From assembly GCA_002733765.1 (NCBI GenBank), contig NVWU01000019.1, positions 515 to 64,514 on the forward strand: 64,000 bases of DNA, read 5' to 3'. The notes beneath the pieces were generated by a model. It had not been told where the DNA came from. It worked only from the letters and a program-made list of their open reading frames with translations, and searched no databases. Positions 8,561 through 19,294 of this stretch are shown here, piece after piece. The stretch's first letter is position 1. The number at the start of each line of letters is the position of its first letter. Source of the DNA: Colwellia sp. GTDB taxonomy: Bacteria > Pseudomonadota > Gammaproteobacteria > Enterobacterales > Alteromonadaceae. The translations under genes were made by a program, and so were the position numbers.

Positions 8561-10324
8561 ATGATTAAAACGACTAAAACTAAAGCATTGTCATTATCGA
8601 TGATGGTCTCATTAGCGCTAACAGGTATGGCAAATGCTAATGTAACCAACAAAGATATTTTAAATGACCAAATGACAACGGATGATGTTGTTTCTTATGG
8701 CCTAGGCCTTAAAGGACAACGATATAGTCCATTGAAAAAAATCAATAATGAAACGGTTAAAGAAATGCGACCTGTTTGGGCTTTTTCTCTTGGTGGAGAA
8801 AAACAACGCGGACAAGAATCACAACCAATGATTAAAGATGGTGTTATGTATATAACAGGGTCTTATTCTCGTGTTTTTGCTATTGATGCCAGAACAGGTG
8901 ATGAACTTTGGCAATATGATGCAAGATTACCTGATGGCATAATGCCTTGTTGTGACGTGATTAACCGTGGTGTTGCTTTATATGGTGACTTAGTTATTTT
9001 TGGTACGCTAGACGCTAAGCTAGTTGCGCTTCATAAAGATACTGGTAAAGTCGTTTGGAAAAAGAAAGTAGAAGATTATAAAGCCGGTTATTCAATTACT
9101 GCTGCACCAATTATCGTTAAAGGTAAAGTTATCACGGGTGTTGCTGGTGGTGAATTTGGTATTGTCGGTAAAGTAAGAGCTTATGACGCTAAAAACGGTG
9201 ATTTAGTATGGGAACGCCCTACCGTTGAAGGCCATATGGGTTATATCTGGAAAGATGGCAAGAAAATGGAAAACGGTATCTCTGGCGGTAAAGCCGGACA
9301 AACGTGGCCTGGTGACTTATGGAAATCAGGTGGTGCGGCTCCATGGAATGGCGGTACTTATGATGCTGATGTAGATTTACTATTTTTTGGTACGGGTAAC
9401 CCTGCACCTTGGAACTCACATTTACGCCCGGGTGATAACTTTTTCTCATCATCTCGTTTAGCGCTTGACCCTGATACAGGTAAAATTGTTTGGCATTTCC
9501 AAACTACACCGCATGATGGTTGGGATTTTGATGGTGTAAATGAATTAGTTTCTTTTGACTACAAGCAAGATGGAAAAACTATCAAAGCGGCAGCTACTGC
9601 TGACCGTAATGGTTTCATGTATATACTTAACCGCGAAAATGGTGACTTCATTAGAGGCTTCCCATTTGTCGATAAAATTTCTTGGGCTTCAGGCTTAGAT
9701 AAAAACGGTCGTCCTATTTACATTGATAGCAACAGACCAGGTAACCCTGCTGATTCTAAAGATGGCAAAAAAGGTACCATTGTTACCGCAACACCATCTT
9801 TCCTTGGTGGCAAAAACTGGATGCCAATTGCTTACAGTAAAGACACTGAATTATTTTATGTACCATCAAACGAATGGTCTATGGATATTTGGAATGAACC
9901 AACGGCCTATAAAAAAGGCGCGGCTTATTTAGGCGCTGGCTTTACTATTAAAGCAAATCATGATGATTACATTGGTGTTTTAAGAGCAATGGATCCTAAA
10001 ACGGGTAAAGAAGTTTGGCGTTATGAAAACTATTCACCGTTATGGGCTGGTGTGTTAGCGACTGCAGGTAACTTAGTATTTACCGGTAACCCTGAAGGCT
10101 ACTTGTTAGGTTTGAATGCTAAAACAGGCGATGTTGAATATAAGTTCAACACTGGCTCTGGTGTTGTAGGCTCTCCTGTTACATGGGAAATGGATGGTGA
10201 GCAATATATTTCAGTCTTATCTGGCTGGGGTGGCGCTGTTCCTTTATGGGGTGGTGATGTAGCTAAACGTATTAAACACTTAAACCAAGGTGGCAGTGTT
10301 TGGACATTTAAACTACCTAAATAG
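8561..10324 (+). CDS. PQQ-dependent alcohol dehydrogenase, lanthanide-type signature
   Basis: Periplasmic quinoprotein of 587 aa that oxidises alcohols with PQQ and a bound metal, passing electrons to cytochrome c550. A signal peptide ends near MANA (residue 27). Tryptophan-docking propeller repeats run throughout (for example [12 protein letters not shown] and NAKTGDVEY). The vicinal disulfide pair is C130-C131 in MPCCDV. The catalytic aspartate D322 in GWDFDGVNE is followed two residues later by D324. That second aspartate is the known marker of lanthanide-dependent enzymes (XoxF, PedH), whereas calcium enzymes carry Ala, Ser or Thr. No haem domain is present, so it is a type I enzyme. The substrate is unknown; the PedF partner favours ethanol-like or aryl alcohols over methanol. 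Confidence 0.92.
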   Translation: MIKTTKTKALSLSMMVSLALTGMANANVTNKDILNDQMTTDDVVSYGLGLKGQRYSPLKKINNETVKEMRPVWAFSLGGEKQRGQESQPMIKDGVMYITGSYSRVFAIDARTGDELWQYDARLPDGIMPCCDVINRGVALYGDLVIFGTLDAKLVALHKDTGKVVWKKKVEDYKAGYSITAAPIIVKGKVITGVAGGEFGIVGKVRAYDAKNGDLVWERPTVEGHMGYIWKDGKKMENGISGGKAGQTWPGDLWKSGGAAPWNGGTYDADVDLLFFGTGNPAPWNSHLRPGDNFFSSSRLALDPDTGKIVWHFQTTPHDGWDFDGVNELVSFDYKQDGKTIKAAATADRNGFMYILNRENGDFIRGFPFVDKISWASGLDKNGRPIYIDSNRPGNPADSKDGKKGTIVTATPSFLGGKNWMPIAYSKDTELFYVPSNEWSMDIWNEPTAYKKGAAYLGAGFTIKANHDDYIGVLRAMDPKTGKEVWRYENYSPLWAGVLATAGNLVFTGNPEGYLLGLNAKTGDVEYKFNTGSGVVGSPVTWEMDGEQYISVLSGWGGAVPLWGGDVAKRIKHLNQGGSVWTFKLPK

Positions 10325-10364
10325 ATAATATTTAGTTAAGTTAATGTAAGAATAGAATGAAGAA

Positions 10365-10394
10365 TAAAAAGGTTGCCATTGGCAACCTTTTTTT
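10365..10394. terminator. bidirectional rho-independent terminator
   Basis: Perfect 7-bp stem GGTTGCC (10371-10377) and GGCAACC (10381-10387) with loop ATT, flanked by an A-run on the left and a T-run on the right. It lies between the convergent quinoprotein and ygiQ genes and can serve both. Confidence 0.9.
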
Positions 10395-10420
10395 GTTTTG
10401 TTATTTGAGTATAATAATTG

Positions 10421-12697
10421 CTACTTGGATTTTCTTTTAAATTGATCACTACTAAAGCGCGTTAAACCTTTTTGAGCTTTATTCTTAGCGCTATGTTGTT
10501 TTTGACCAGGGCTTGTTTTGAAACCTTTCGCGTTATTCTTACCTGGTTTATGACTGTTTTTCTGATTTCTTTGTTCATTACGCGTTTCTCGCGGTACTAA
10601 ACAGTTTGGCGCTGAGCCTATCAGTTTAGTTAAGCCCATTTTAGTCAGCGCTTCACGGATAATGCCCCAGTTAAGCGGATCATGATAACGTAATATCGCC
10701 TTATGCAAACGTCGTTGAATAGCACCTTTAGGCACGGCAACTGAACCATCTTTTTTAGCTATATTTTTAGTTGTCACATTCCGTAATGAATTAATTTCTG
10801 TATGGTAAAGTGTGGTTGCATTGGCCAGTGGTGAAGGATAAAAGTTTTGTACTTGATCTAATTTAAAGTTATTTTCTTTAAGCCATAATGCCAAATTAAC
10901 CATATCCTTATCGGTTGTACCTGGATGCGCAGAAATAAAATAAGGAATTAAATATTGCTTTTTACCTGCCAGTTTAGAGTAATGATCAAACATTTCTTTA
11001 AACTTGTTATAACTGCCCATACCGGGCTTCATCATATTATTTAGCGGGCCTTCTTCGGTATGTTCAGGCGCTATTTTTAAATAACCACCAACATGGTGTG
11101 TAGCTAATTCTTTAACATACTCAGGATCTTTTATCGCCAAGTCATAACGTACACCAGACGCAATTAGTACTTTTTTAATGCCTTTTACTTTTCTGGCTTT
11201 TCGGTAAAGCTCAATCGTTGGCGTGTGATCGGTATCTAAATGACCACAAATTGTTGGCCACACACAAGAAGGTTTACGACATGTCGCTTCGGCTTTTTCA
11301 CTTTTACAATTTAGCTGATACATATTGGCGGTTGGTCCGCCTAAATCTGAAATCACACCGGTGAAACCGGGAACTTTTACTTTAATATCTTCAATTTCAG
11401 CAATGATTGACTCATGAGATCGTGATTGGATAATACGGCCCTCATGTTCAGTTATGCTGCAAAATGTACAACCACCAAAACAACCTCGCATAATATTAAT
11501 TGAGGTTTTTATCATGTCATAAGCAGGTATTTTTGCTTTGCCATAACTCGGGTGGGGTACACGTTGGTATGGTAAACCAAACACACCATCCATCTCTTCG
11601 GTAGACAACGGTTTTGCGGGTGGATTTAACCAGATAATTCGATTGCCATGACTTTGTACTAATGGCTTAGCAGAAGTAGGGTTTACTTCTTGATGAAAAA
11701 TACGTGAGGCATGCGCATACAATATTTTATTATTTTTAACTTGCTCAAAGGTGGGTAAGTTAATATAGGTTGTTTCCCACGGTTTTACTTTTTCTTTCCA
11801 CGATTTGTTCTTTTTGTATGTTGGCGCGACAGAAGTAATTTCAATAATTTGCGCTGTTTTAGTAATATCTTTTTCAATACTGTCTGTTTGTGATTGTTCA
11901 GCGTTGTCCTCACATGACTGTGCTGTCATGTCTTGATACGGGCTTGGTATCGCATCTATTTTGCCTGGGCGATCAATGTCACGCGAGTCTATACCTTTCC
12001 AGCCGGGTAATGCTTGTTTCGCTAAAAAGGCACTACCGCGCACGTTGGTAATTTTTTTAACGTCTTCTCCACGGGCAATACGGTGAGCAATTTCAATGAG
12101 AGGTCGTTCGGCATTGCCATAAACAAGCAGGTCTGCTTTGGAATCAAACAATACCGATTGACGTACTTTATCAGACCAATAATCATAATGAGCGATACGG
12201 CGCAAGCTTGCTTCAATACCGCCAATAACGACAGGTACCGCTTTATAAGCTTCTTTACAACGTTGAGTATAAGCGGTTACTGCTCTGTCTGGGCGTTTAC
12301 CACCTTCATCGTTTGGTGTGTAGGCATCATCATGTCGCATACGACGTTCGGCAGTGTAGCGGTTTATCATTGAATCCATATTGCCGGCAGTCACACCAAA
12401 AAATAAATTAGGCTGACCTAATTGCATAAAAGCGTCTTTTGATTTCCAATCAGGTTGAGCAATAATACCAACTCGGAACCCTTGAGATTCTAACATACGA
12501 CCAATAATAGCCATGCCAAAACTAGGGTGATCAACATATGCATCACCCGTAACAATAATAATATCGCAACTGTCCCAACCTAAGATATCCATTTCTGCGC
12601 GAGACATAGGGAAGAAGGGGGCTGTGCCATAACACTCTGCCCAATATTTAGGGTATGAAAATAAGTTACGTTCTGTGTTATTGGTTAAGGGGATCAA
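10421..12697 (-). CDS. YgiQ family radical SAM protein
   Basis: Radical SAM enzyme of the UPF0313/YgiQ family, 758 aa. The iron-sulfur cluster motif CFGGCTFC (C406, C410, C413) follows the family phrase IMRG. The N-terminal domain reads [23 protein letters not shown], which is highly typical of YgiQ. A Cys-rich stretch, [21 protein letters not shown], follows the radical SAM core and may bind a second cluster. Compared with the family I see a polar low-complexity insert at about residues 255-300 and a basic, Lys/Asn-rich tail after residue 700. The biochemical function of YgiQ is not established. It appears to be a single-gene unit. Confidence 0.92.
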   Translation of the reverse strand: MIPLTNNTERNLFSYPKYWAECYGTAPFFPMSRAEMDILGWDSCDIIIVTGDAYVDHPSFGMAIIGRMLESQGFRVGIIAQPDWKSKDAFMQLGQPNLFFGVTAGNMDSMINRYTAERRMRHDDAYTPNDEGGKRPDRAVTAYTQRCKEAYKAVPVVIGGIEASLRRIAHYDYWSDKVRQSVLFDSKADLLVYGNAERPLIEIAHRIARGEDVKKITNVRGSAFLAKQALPGWKGIDSRDIDRPGKIDAIPSPYQDMTAQSCEDNAEQSQTDSIEKDITKTAQIIEITSVAPTYKKNKSWKEKVKPWETTYINLPTFEQVKNNKILYAHASRIFHQEVNPTSAKPLVQSHGNRIIWLNPPAKPLSTEEMDGVFGLPYQRVPHPSYGKAKIPAYDMIKTSINIMRGCFGGCTFCSITEHEGRIIQSRSHESIIAEIEDIKVKVPGFTGVISDLGGPTANMYQLNCKSEKAEATCRKPSCVWPTICGHLDTDHTPTIELYRKARKVKGIKKVLIASGVRYDLAIKDPEYVKELATHHVGGYLKIAPEHTEEGPLNNMMKPGMGSYNKFKEMFDHYSKLAGKKQYLIPYFISAHPGTTDKDMVNLALWLKENNFKLDQVQNFYPSPLANATTLYHTEINSLRNVTTKNIAKKDGSVAVPKGAIQRRLHKAILRYHDPLNWGIIREALTKMGLTKLIGSAPNCLVPRETRNEQRNQKNSHKPGKNNAKGFKTSPGQKQHSAKNKAQKGLTRFSSDQFKRKSK

Positions 12698-12908
12698 GCC
12701 GTAGAGTCTCTAATTTTTAAATGTAATTTAAAATCATTATACCATACAGTTTAAGTAAGACTCTAACAGAGGGCTTAGAACGTTTTATTTTAGTTTAGGG
12801 TCTGTTGATCTTTCGCGGTTAAATTTTGTTCGAGATAAAAGCATTTTAATCGCGGCGAGTAGTGTGTAGCCTAGTTACTCTGTACTAGCGGTGGTTATTT
12901 ATACGCAG

Positions 12909-13037
12909 GTAACTCAGAGAAGTGGTATTGATAAAGATACACTACAGAATTTAATTGAAACAGGTGAATGTGTTGTCAATATAGTAAACTCAGGTTTATT
13001 AGAAAAAAGGAACCTTACAAGTGCAAGCCTAAACTAG
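12909..13037 (+). pseudogene. flavin reductase-like domain remnant
   Basis: A short open stretch reads VTQRSGIDKDTLQNLIETGE then CVVNIVNSGLLEKRNLTSAS, the conserved middle of flavin reductase (FMN-binding split barrel) proteins, where KDTLxNIxxTGEFVVNIV and MNLTSA are typical. It has no start or C-terminal domain and ends in a stop. I read it as a decayed fragment; function is lost. Confidence 0.55.
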
Positions 13038-13674
13038 CAATTAGTTGATTCTGTCGGCAAAATGGGTAGAGATCACTTTAGCTAACGTCTACAAATGTAG
13101 AACTTAAGCGCCCTTAAATATTTTTTACTTTCTATTGAGGATGACAACTAACACACAAATAATAAAGATAAGTAAGTTGGCTGCGTTTTACTTTGTTCAA
13201 TATTCTAGTCAACTAGTTTGAGTTAATTTGCTAATAGATTGCAGGAAAAACACCTCAAAAAATATCATAACCTTTATTAATACTCATTTTTAATTTAAAT
13301 ATAAATTTTTATGGGATTCAATTGTCATTAAGTTTTCTATATTGATGATCGCTTTCATTTTGCGATCATGGACAAAGAATTGAATTTATAAACGTAGTCT
13401 TTAATTCTTTTGAACGATGCCAGAGACATGCTCTATATTAGTCGTAATGTTGCCGGACTCATCTTCGCTATGCGTTCTTTACTTCAATGATCAATAACCA
13501 AGTGCCCCCCTTTGGATTGGGCCTGCCCTGTTATTATGAACTAGTCTTATTTTATTGGTTTTAATTCGCTACGACGGATTTAGTGCTACCAGTATAGTTA
13601 CTTAATTTTTGGTTTAGAAATATATACATCAATGTTAGCCGCACCTTTATTTTTATAAATAGTACAAAAATTAA
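13038..13674. other. degenerate intergenic DNA, no gene seen
   Basis: About 640 bases between two gene remnants. Stops are frequent in all frames and I recognise no protein family. Given its neighbours it is probably decayed coding DNA. Confidence 0.45.
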
Positions 13675-14270
13675 ATGCGACCGACGCTAGTAGTATTACC
13701 AGGCGGTCTATTAATGGTATGTACTTTTTCCTTTACCGGTAAAATGGCTGGAAAAATATCACCATATTATTTGATCATATTCGGTTTACTACTTTTTTTC
13801 CTGTCAATCTACTTGACGGCAGATGCTGATTATTTAACCTTGATGAGAGCGTTTATGATTTAGATTTTATACAGCTGTACCGGCTTGCCCCTTACATTGC
13901 CGGTACTCAATTTATTTCATCATTAGCCAAAGTATTATCTAGACGGTCAGCGCTCTTAATTTCATTCGCATGCTAGGCGGTGTTTTTGGCATAAATTTAT
14001 TGATGATGTATTAAGAACAACGCATTGGCATACACAACACCGTTATTTCAGTGAAACTTGGTAAATCCTATGAACCTTTTACATTTTATAACTGAGGCTG
14101 GCGTAAGTGCTAAATAACAGAAATATGAGCATTTGGGTACAGGTGCAAAGAAATTTCGAGACAGACTGTCTTCATTAGTTTCCAGTATATTTTTTGTCAC
14201 TGCCGTGGTTTTTATATTACGGATAAACTATTATTTACGATGTCCTTTAAAGCATTATAGATAGGACTCT
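13675..14270 (+). pseudogene. DHA2 (EmrB/QacA-like) MFS transporter remnant
   Basis: Three in-line fragments in different frames match the drug:proton antiporter DHA2 pattern. The first, from 13675, reads LPGGLLMVCTFSFTGKMAGK then ISPYYLIIFGLLLFF (compare PGGxxMxxxxPxxGrLaDri in the family). The second, around 13950, reads SALNFIRMLGGVFGINLL and then, after a stop, EQRIGIHN, which matches the NLMRxLGGSxGIAL ... EQR segment. A hydrophobic tail lies near 14170-14220. Stops and frameshifts separate the pieces and the N-terminal half is missing. The gene is dead. Confidence 0.65.
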
Positions 14271-14437
14271 ATGCTAAAAAACTCTTGTATTTATAACTAT
14301 AAATACCTTTCCTCTGTATGTACTACAAGCTAATAGTAAGCTTTCGATCAACGCTGGTAATTTAATTTTTCAATAACTATTTTTATACTTGCAGTGAGAA
14401 TTTTGTTACTGTACAGTAAGCCATATGCGAGCCATAG

Positions 14438-14454
14438 GTTCCGCGTAGCGAAAC
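14438..14454. promoter_or_regulatory. candidate operator A (TTCCGC-N3-GCGAAA)
   Basis: Imperfect palindrome GTTCCGC-GTA-GCGAAAC, 57 bases upstream of the TRAP binding-protein start. It matches four other sites in the window (see 29691, 30568, 36076, 38015). Its core CGCGTAGCGAAA is also shared with a transposon-linked repeat at 39459, so it could instead be a repeat-element scrap. Confidence 0.4.
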
Positions 14455-14510
14455 TAAAAACTATAATAATAAAGCATTTATATCATAATTACTTGTTGAG
14501 GAATTAAATA

Positions 14511-15566
14511 ATGAATTTAAAGAAAAAATTGGCCATGGCGGCAATATTGACAGCATCTGCAGTACCGGCTTTTGCTGCAACGGTTCTCACCTATGGTGAA
14601 CCAGGACCAAACCGAGGTTCCCGTGCAAAAGCAACAGAGTGGTTTGCTCAGGAAGTAGATAAACGCTCGGGCGGCGACCTGAAAATTGATATCATATGGG
14701 GCGGCGCTTTGTTTAAAGCCAATGCATCACGTCAGTCTGTTGCAACAGGTGTAGCCGATATGGGCACAATTATTGCGGACTACTTTCCAAAAGAAATGGT
14801 CTCTTATTCGTTAACAAACTTGCCATTTAAAAATCAGGATCCCTGGGTTGGACTTAAAGCGAGCTTCGACCATATGAAATCAACCGACATAACACGTAAC
14901 CTGGCGAAGCAAAATTTAGCCTTTGTAACATCATACACAGTGTCTGACGTTATCTTGATGTGCAAAGGTGATGCTGTCCGTTCACTTGCCGATATCAAAG
15001 GCAAAAAAATACGCGGTGTCGGTGTTTACGGTAAAATATTTGGCGATCTCGGTGCAAATCTGGTTGGCATGAGTATCTACAAAGCTTATCAAGGATTGGA
15101 TAACGGATTAATTGATTGTAGTCAGGGTTACAAATCATCTAGCAAAGCGTTAAAACACCACGAAGTAGCAGACAGTCTGACCCAATTATACTGGGGAATT
15201 TATACGGGGCTTGGAATGTTTATTAATAAGGATGCGTTGGCACGTTTGACTCCATCTCAGCGTAAAGTACTTGATGAAGTGGGCGCAGATTTTATTGATC
15301 ATTTAGGCCGGGATGTCATGAATAACGATAATGCTGCGATAAAAGCCATGGCAGCAGGTATTAATGGTCGCAAAATAGATATATTCAGTCTGCCAAGTGC
15401 TGATTCAGAGAAATTGATTTCAGCGGGTGAACCATATATTGCCAAGTGGGCTAAAAATGCCTCTAAAGTCGGACTAAAAGGCAAAGAACTGGTTGCAAAC
15501 TATAGGGCGTTACTTACTAAGTATAGTAAAGAACGTGATGATAAAGGCTATCCTTGGTTCCGTTAA
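14511..15566 (+). CDS. dctP: TRAP transporter substrate-binding protein (DctP family)
   Basis: Periplasmic receptor of a tripartite ATP-independent transporter, 351 aa. A signal peptide ends at about residue 22 (VPAFA). The mature part starts with LTYGEPGPNRGSRAKATEWF, and the family phrase LADIKGKKIRGVGVYGKIFGDLGA with YKAYQGLDNGLIDC marks the DctP fold; an arginine in the KIRG segment normally contacts a substrate carboxylate. GAGGAA precedes the ATG. It is the first gene of a dctPQM operon. The substrate cannot be read from sequence; the adjoining IclR gene and the acyl-CoA catabolic genes suggest an organic acid, possibly a dicarboxylate or alicyclic acid. Confidence 0.9.
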   Translation: MNLKKKLAMAAILTASAVPAFAATVLTYGEPGPNRGSRAKATEWFAQEVDKRSGGDLKIDIIWGGALFKANASRQSVATGVADMGTIIADYFPKEMVSYSLTNLPFKNQDPWVGLKASFDHMKSTDITRNLAKQNLAFVTSYTVSDVILMCKGDAVRSLADIKGKKIRGVGVYGKIFGDLGANLVGMSIYKAYQGLDNGLIDCSQGYKSSSKALKHHEVADSLTQLYWGIYTGLGMFINKDALARLTPSQRKVLDEVGADFIDHLGRDVMNNDNAAIKAMAAGINGRKIDIFSLPSADSEKLISAGEPYIAKWAKNASKVGLKGKELVANYRALLTKYSKERDDKGYPWFR

Positions 15567-15590
15567 CCTATTTATATAGAGTCTATTTTT

Positions 15591-16121
15591 ATGCTCAAAA
15601 AAATTGAATTAGGCGCTTTACTCGCCTCTGGAGTGTGTATTGTCGCACTCCTTCTTATGATCACTCTAACCGTGATCACACGTAACCTTTTTGGTTGGGG
15701 AGTTACCGATGACGTTATTATTGTCCGTGAACTCATGGTTGGGGTTGTTTTTCTACCGCTGGCTTATGTCACTGCAGATTACAGTCATGTCACCATTGAA
15801 TTTTTATTTAATCGCATGGGTAAGCGACTGAAACTATGGATTCTTGCTGTTGGGACGCTCATAAGCCTATTGATATTGTTCCCACTTGCCATTGCTGCAT
15901 GGAATGAATTTTTTCATGCAGCAAAAAGCGGAGCTTATTTCTTTGGGGAATTAGATCTCCCTGAATGGCCTGGTCGATTTGCCTTTTTCGCTGGGGCGGC
16001 ACTGTTTATTGTACGTTTGACCCTTATCTGCATTGCAGATATCCGTGCTGCCATTGGTGGTGATACTAAATATCTTATTCAGCGTACTGACGCTGAACAC
16101 GATCCAATTGAAGAAGGTTAA
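15591..16121 (+). CDS. dctQ: TRAP transporter small permease (DctQ family)
   Basis: Small inner-membrane subunit of the TRAP system, 176 aa with four hydrophobic segments at about residues 5-28, 45-63, 82-105 and 124-147. The motif VIVRELMVGVVFLPLAYVTA with a following SHVTIEFL is typical of DctQ. It lies 24 bases after the receptor gene and 3 bases before the large permease gene, so the three are cotranscribed. It would form the membrane complex with the DctM protein. Confidence 0.9.
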   Translation: MLKKIELGALLASGVCIVALLLMITLTVITRNLFGWGVTDDVIIVRELMVGVVFLPLAYVTADYSHVTIEFLFNRMGKRLKLWILAVGTLISLLILFPLAIAAWNEFFHAAKSGAYFFGELDLPEWPGRFAFFAGAALFIVRLTLICIADIRAAIGGDTKYLIQRTDAEHDPIEEG

Positions 16122-16124
16122 TAT

Positions 16125-17465
16125 ATGGATCCACTAATTTTAGGGCTCGTCGGGTTTGCCTGTGCGTTGCTTTTGCTTATGTTACGTGTGCCGATTGCTT
16201 TTACTTTGGCCGGTGTATCGTCTGCATTTATATTTTTATTTTTTGCCATGCGAACCGGTGGTTTTGACATTGACCGAGCGGTGGGACCAACCCTATCGAT
16301 GGTCTCAGCTAATACCTTTGATTTGGTACATTCTTATGATCTAAGTATGATACCGCTCTTCGTGCTTTTAGGTCATATCGCCTATCATACTGGTATTACT
16401 ACTGATATCTATCATGCTGCTCGAGTTTGGTTAAGGCGCTTACCTGGCGGTGTTGCTATGGCCTCTGTTTTTGGCTGTGGGGGATTCTCTGCTATTACTG
16501 GCTCGAGCATAGCTTGCGCTTCAGCGATGGGTAAAATCTGCGTGCCAGAAATGCTACGTATGGGTTACGATAAGCGTCTTGCTACTTCTACCGTAGCTGT
16601 AGGCGGCACACTCGGTTCGCTGATCCCACCAAGTGTATTATTTATCGTTTACGGTATTTTTACAGAAATGTCAGTCAATCGTCTTTTTCTGGCGGGTGTT
16701 TTACCCGGTTTACTATCCTTAGTCGGTTTTTTGCTGGTGATTTACCTCTGGGTAAAGAAAAATCCTGATGCTGCCCCCTATGACTGCAAAACATTAGAGC
16801 ATGGCGAACGTAGAAGAGCAGCAATCAAATGCTGGCCGGCATTGCTGTTATTTTCAATAATAATTGGCGGCATTTATGGTGGTTTATTTACAGCAACGGA
16901 AGCCGCAGCGATCAGCGCCTTTTGTGCTATTGTTATTGGGGTAATCCAAAAACGACTTGATTGGCAGCAATTTATTCAATCAATCAAGGAAACTTGTATT
17001 CAGACCACAACCATCTTCTTTATTGCTGCTGGAGCAAAAGTTTTTGTCGGTTTTGTTGCGCTAACGGGTATGGCTCCTGCACTGGTAGGAGTAGTAGAAT
17101 CTGCCGAGGTGTCTCTATGGTTATTGTTGATAATGATAGCCGGTGTGTACTTACTGCTAGGTATGTTTTTGGACCCACTGGGCATTATGGTACTTACCCT
17201 ACCTTTCTTGGTCCCTATGGTAGAAGGCTATGGATTAGACTTGATCTGGTTTGGAGTGGTAGTGATAAAACTACTTGAAATAAGCTTGATCACTCCACCG
17301 GTAGGGTTAAACGTTTTCGTCATCGCTAGTGTCACTAAACCTTCGGTTGCGGTATATGACATTTTTATGGGGGTTGGACGATTTCTGATAATGGATATCA
17401 TAGTCCTGATTGCGATTATCGCTTTCCCTATAATATCATTACTATTGCCCAACGGTATGATGTAG
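16125..17465 (+). CDS. dctM: TRAP transporter large permease (DctM family)
   Basis: Polytopic inner-membrane translocation subunit of 446 aa, usual length for DctM. Family phrases include MIPLFVLLGHIAYHTGI, FGCGGFSAITGSSIACASAMG, GGTLGSLIPPSVLFIVYG and ITPPVGLNVFVIASV near the C-terminus, which form the sodium and substrate sites in related structures. It uses an ion gradient to import the solute delivered by the receptor encoded two genes upstream. Last gene of the operon; a long hairpin follows its stop. Confidence 0.92.
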   Translation: MDPLILGLVGFACALLLLMLRVPIAFTLAGVSSAFIFLFFAMRTGGFDIDRAVGPTLSMVSANTFDLVHSYDLSMIPLFVLLGHIAYHTGITTDIYHAARVWLRRLPGGVAMASVFGCGGFSAITGSSIACASAMGKICVPEMLRMGYDKRLATSTVAVGGTLGSLIPPSVLFIVYGIFTEMSVNRLFLAGVLPGLLSLVGFLLVIYLWVKKNPDAAPYDCKTLEHGERRRAAIKCWPALLLFSIIIGGIYGGLFTATEAAAISAFCAIVIGVIQKRLDWQQFIQSIKETCIQTTTIFFIAAGAKVFVGFVALTGMAPALVGVVESAEVSLWLLLIMIAGVYLLLGMFLDPLGIMVLTLPFLVPMVEGYGLDLIWFGVVVIKLLEISLITPPVGLNVFVIASVTKPSVAVYDIFMGVGRFLIMDIIVLIAIIAFPIISLLLPNGMM

Positions 17466-17473
17466 TTACTTTA

Positions 17474-17515
17474 TATTATTCGCGGTTTGGCCAAAGGGGC
17501 ATACCGCGAATAATA
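17474..17515 (+). terminator. long hairpin after TRAP operon
   Basis: Perfect 13-bp stem (17474-17486 with 17503-17515) around a 16-base loop, nine bases after the dctM stop. There is no T-run on the plus strand, so it may act as an RNA stabiliser or a weak terminator. Confidence 0.6.
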
Positions 17516-17855
17516 CATACCAAGATACACATTAACTGTCATACTCCATTTTCCACTTCATAATCACACTTAAATCTTTAACAGCGTATATACAAAACAG
17601 AATAATACAGTGGTTATGGGCTTATAACTATGAACGACCTAACATAGGAATTGGCGGTATTACTCTGATTCAAAAATTAAAATTAAAATTAAAATTAACA
17701 CAGAGAAAAGAATCTACTGTTGACTTCCATTAAAAATGGGGGATTACTATATCCATGAGGGAAGGATAAAATTATGTTCCAATTACAAAAATCCCTTTGT
17801 GGTAAATAAAGGTCTTGTAACGTACTCTGAGAAATGATTAAACTAAGATATAGAG
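17516..17855. other. intergenic with AAAATT tandem repeat
   Basis: Noncoding stretch between convergent dctM and iclR-type genes. About four tandem copies of AAAATT lie at 17673-17698. No gene or RNA recognised. Confidence 0.6.
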
Positions 17856-18656
17856 CTAAAACCGAATTAAGGTTGCTTCTATATTGCGTACCATACTCTT
17901 TAATTGTGGCGCAACCTCTGTACTCAAGAATTCTTTCGACAATCGAAAGGCGGGTCCGCCAGCATTGAATACATAAATTTGTCCTTGAGTAAGTTTCAAC
18001 GGAACAGCAATAGCATTAGTATCTCGCTCCCAATCGCCCCAGGAGTAGCAATAACCATATTCTTGATAGCTTTCCATCGCTTGATCAATACCAGCTTTAA
18101 TCGCTTCGAATTTATCACCAAATTTTTCTTTGTAATGTCTTAAAAAAAAGTCTCTCTCTTCTTCTGATAATGCTACTAAATAAGCTCGCCCAGATGCTGT
18201 AGTTGCCATCGGAATTTTGTCGCCAATATCTTTCTTAAAAGTGATCATGTCTTTTGGAGCACAATGTTCAACGTAAATCATATCCAATCGGTCTCTATCT
18301 GCCAGACCTAACGATGTACCAGTTACAATTGAAAGCTCTTTCATTAAGGGCTTCGCCACTTGGCGAATGGCAAGGTTAGAAACAAATGCATAACCCAATG
18401 CCAACACACCTGCTCCAAGCTGGTATTTTTCCAAACGCTCCGAATAAGTAAGGTAGCCCAAGTTTGTCAAGGTATAAGTCAACCGAGATATACTTGATTT
18501 AGGCAATCCGGTTCGTTGAGAAATTTCCTGATTGCCAAGAAATCCGTCTCCCGGGTTAAATGCCCTTAATATATCTAACCCTCTGGCAAGTGCTTCGACA
18601 AACTTACGATCTACTTCCCCTTTTTTATCTCTCGGCATACCGGTCATTGTATTCAT
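17856..18656 (-). CDS. IclR family transcriptional regulator
   Basis: DNA-binding regulator of 266 aa. The winged helix-turn-helix is at about residues 22-85 (SQRTGLPKSSISRLTYTLTN, then LGYL and KYQLG) and the IclR effector domain follows, with phrases VAKPLMKELSIVTGTSLGLA, IPMATTASGRAYLVALSEEE and AIAVPLK. Members commonly control catabolic genes for aromatic, alicyclic or organic acids and respond to a carboxylate or CoA ester. It sits between the TRAP operon and the acyl-CoA catabolic operon, so it is the best local candidate for the regulator that reads the repeated TTCYGC-N3-GCRGAA palindromes. That link is inference. Confidence 0.9.
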   Translation of the reverse strand: MNTMTGMPRDKKGEVDRKFVEALARGLDILRAFNPGDGFLGNQEISQRTGLPKSSISRLTYTLTNLGYLTYSERLEKYQLGAGVLALGYAFVSNLAIRQVAKPLMKELSIVTGTSLGLADRDRLDMIYVEHCAPKDMITFKKDIGDKIPMATTASGRAYLVALSEEERDFFLRHYKEKFGDKFEAIKAGIDQAMESYQEYGYCYSWGDWERDTNAIAVPLKLTQGQIYVFNAGGPAFRLSKEFLSTEVAPQLKSMVRNIEATLIRF

Positions 18657-19003
18657 TTTTCACTACTCAATTGTTTATTTCACTAGAAGTATTGACTTGT
18701 TTTAACTGCCGATACGCTTATCAAATTATAGATATCATAATCGCATTTTTTTCTATAAAAATAAACTATATACGTCAGTTTAAAGATACAATTTCTAGAT
18801 TAATGGAGAAAAATATATAATATCATTGCGGATCAGATGCGTTTTAAAGTAAGCCGGCTATTAACGATGAGGAGAAAAATAGTGATGATAAAACTTGAAG
18901 TTATTCACGTTTTATCAATAAAATTACATGCCTATGCAGATAACTCAGGATTGAAATGCACTGTTCATATAAATATACTGTATAGATAGGCATAATCATA
19001 AAC
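18657..19003. other. intergenic, no gene seen
   Basis: AT-rich DNA upstream of the IclR gene leading into a transposase remnant. I find no copy of the TTCYGC palindrome here, so autoregulation through that motif is not supported. Confidence 0.5.
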
Positions 19004-19294
19004 ATGTCAGAAGCAAGCTTTTTAGCTTGGCTAAACAGTTTAGTACCGAAGTTGATTGCTCGAAATATTTACAAAAAAATTAAATGGCCAAATGGCTTTA
19101 TTTGTCCCTACTGTGGTAAGGACCATCACTATAAAATTGCCTGTCACTATTTATATGAGTACACGCAATGTAAAAAGCAAACATCAATCACGGCAGGAAC
19201 ACTTTTTCATGGTAGTAAAATCACCTTAATTCAGTGATTTTGGGCTATCTATTTTCTTGGCTACGATAAGGGAAGTATATTAACGAACCGCTAG
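19004..19294 (+). pseudogene. IS1595 family transposase, N-terminal remnant
   Basis: The open part encodes 77 aa with the zinc-ribbon of IS1595 transposases: CPYCG near residue 35 and CKKQTSITAGTLFHGSKI near residue 57. A TGA stop then interrupts the frame, but the next codons still read FWAIYFLGYDKGSI, the continuation expected in this family (WFLAIYLLxxxKKGIS). After another stop similarity fades. The DDE-type catalytic domain is lost, so this is a dead insertion sequence. Confidence 0.8.

Noticed and set aside
17673-17698. AAAATT tandem repeats as a CRISPR or iteron array
   Set aside because: Units are six bases, contiguous and low complexity, with no spacers; simple repeat only.
18961-18990. 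SOS-box-like CTGTATAG stretch
   Set aside because: No full CTG-N10-CAG palindrome and no SOS gene follows; only a transposase remnant.
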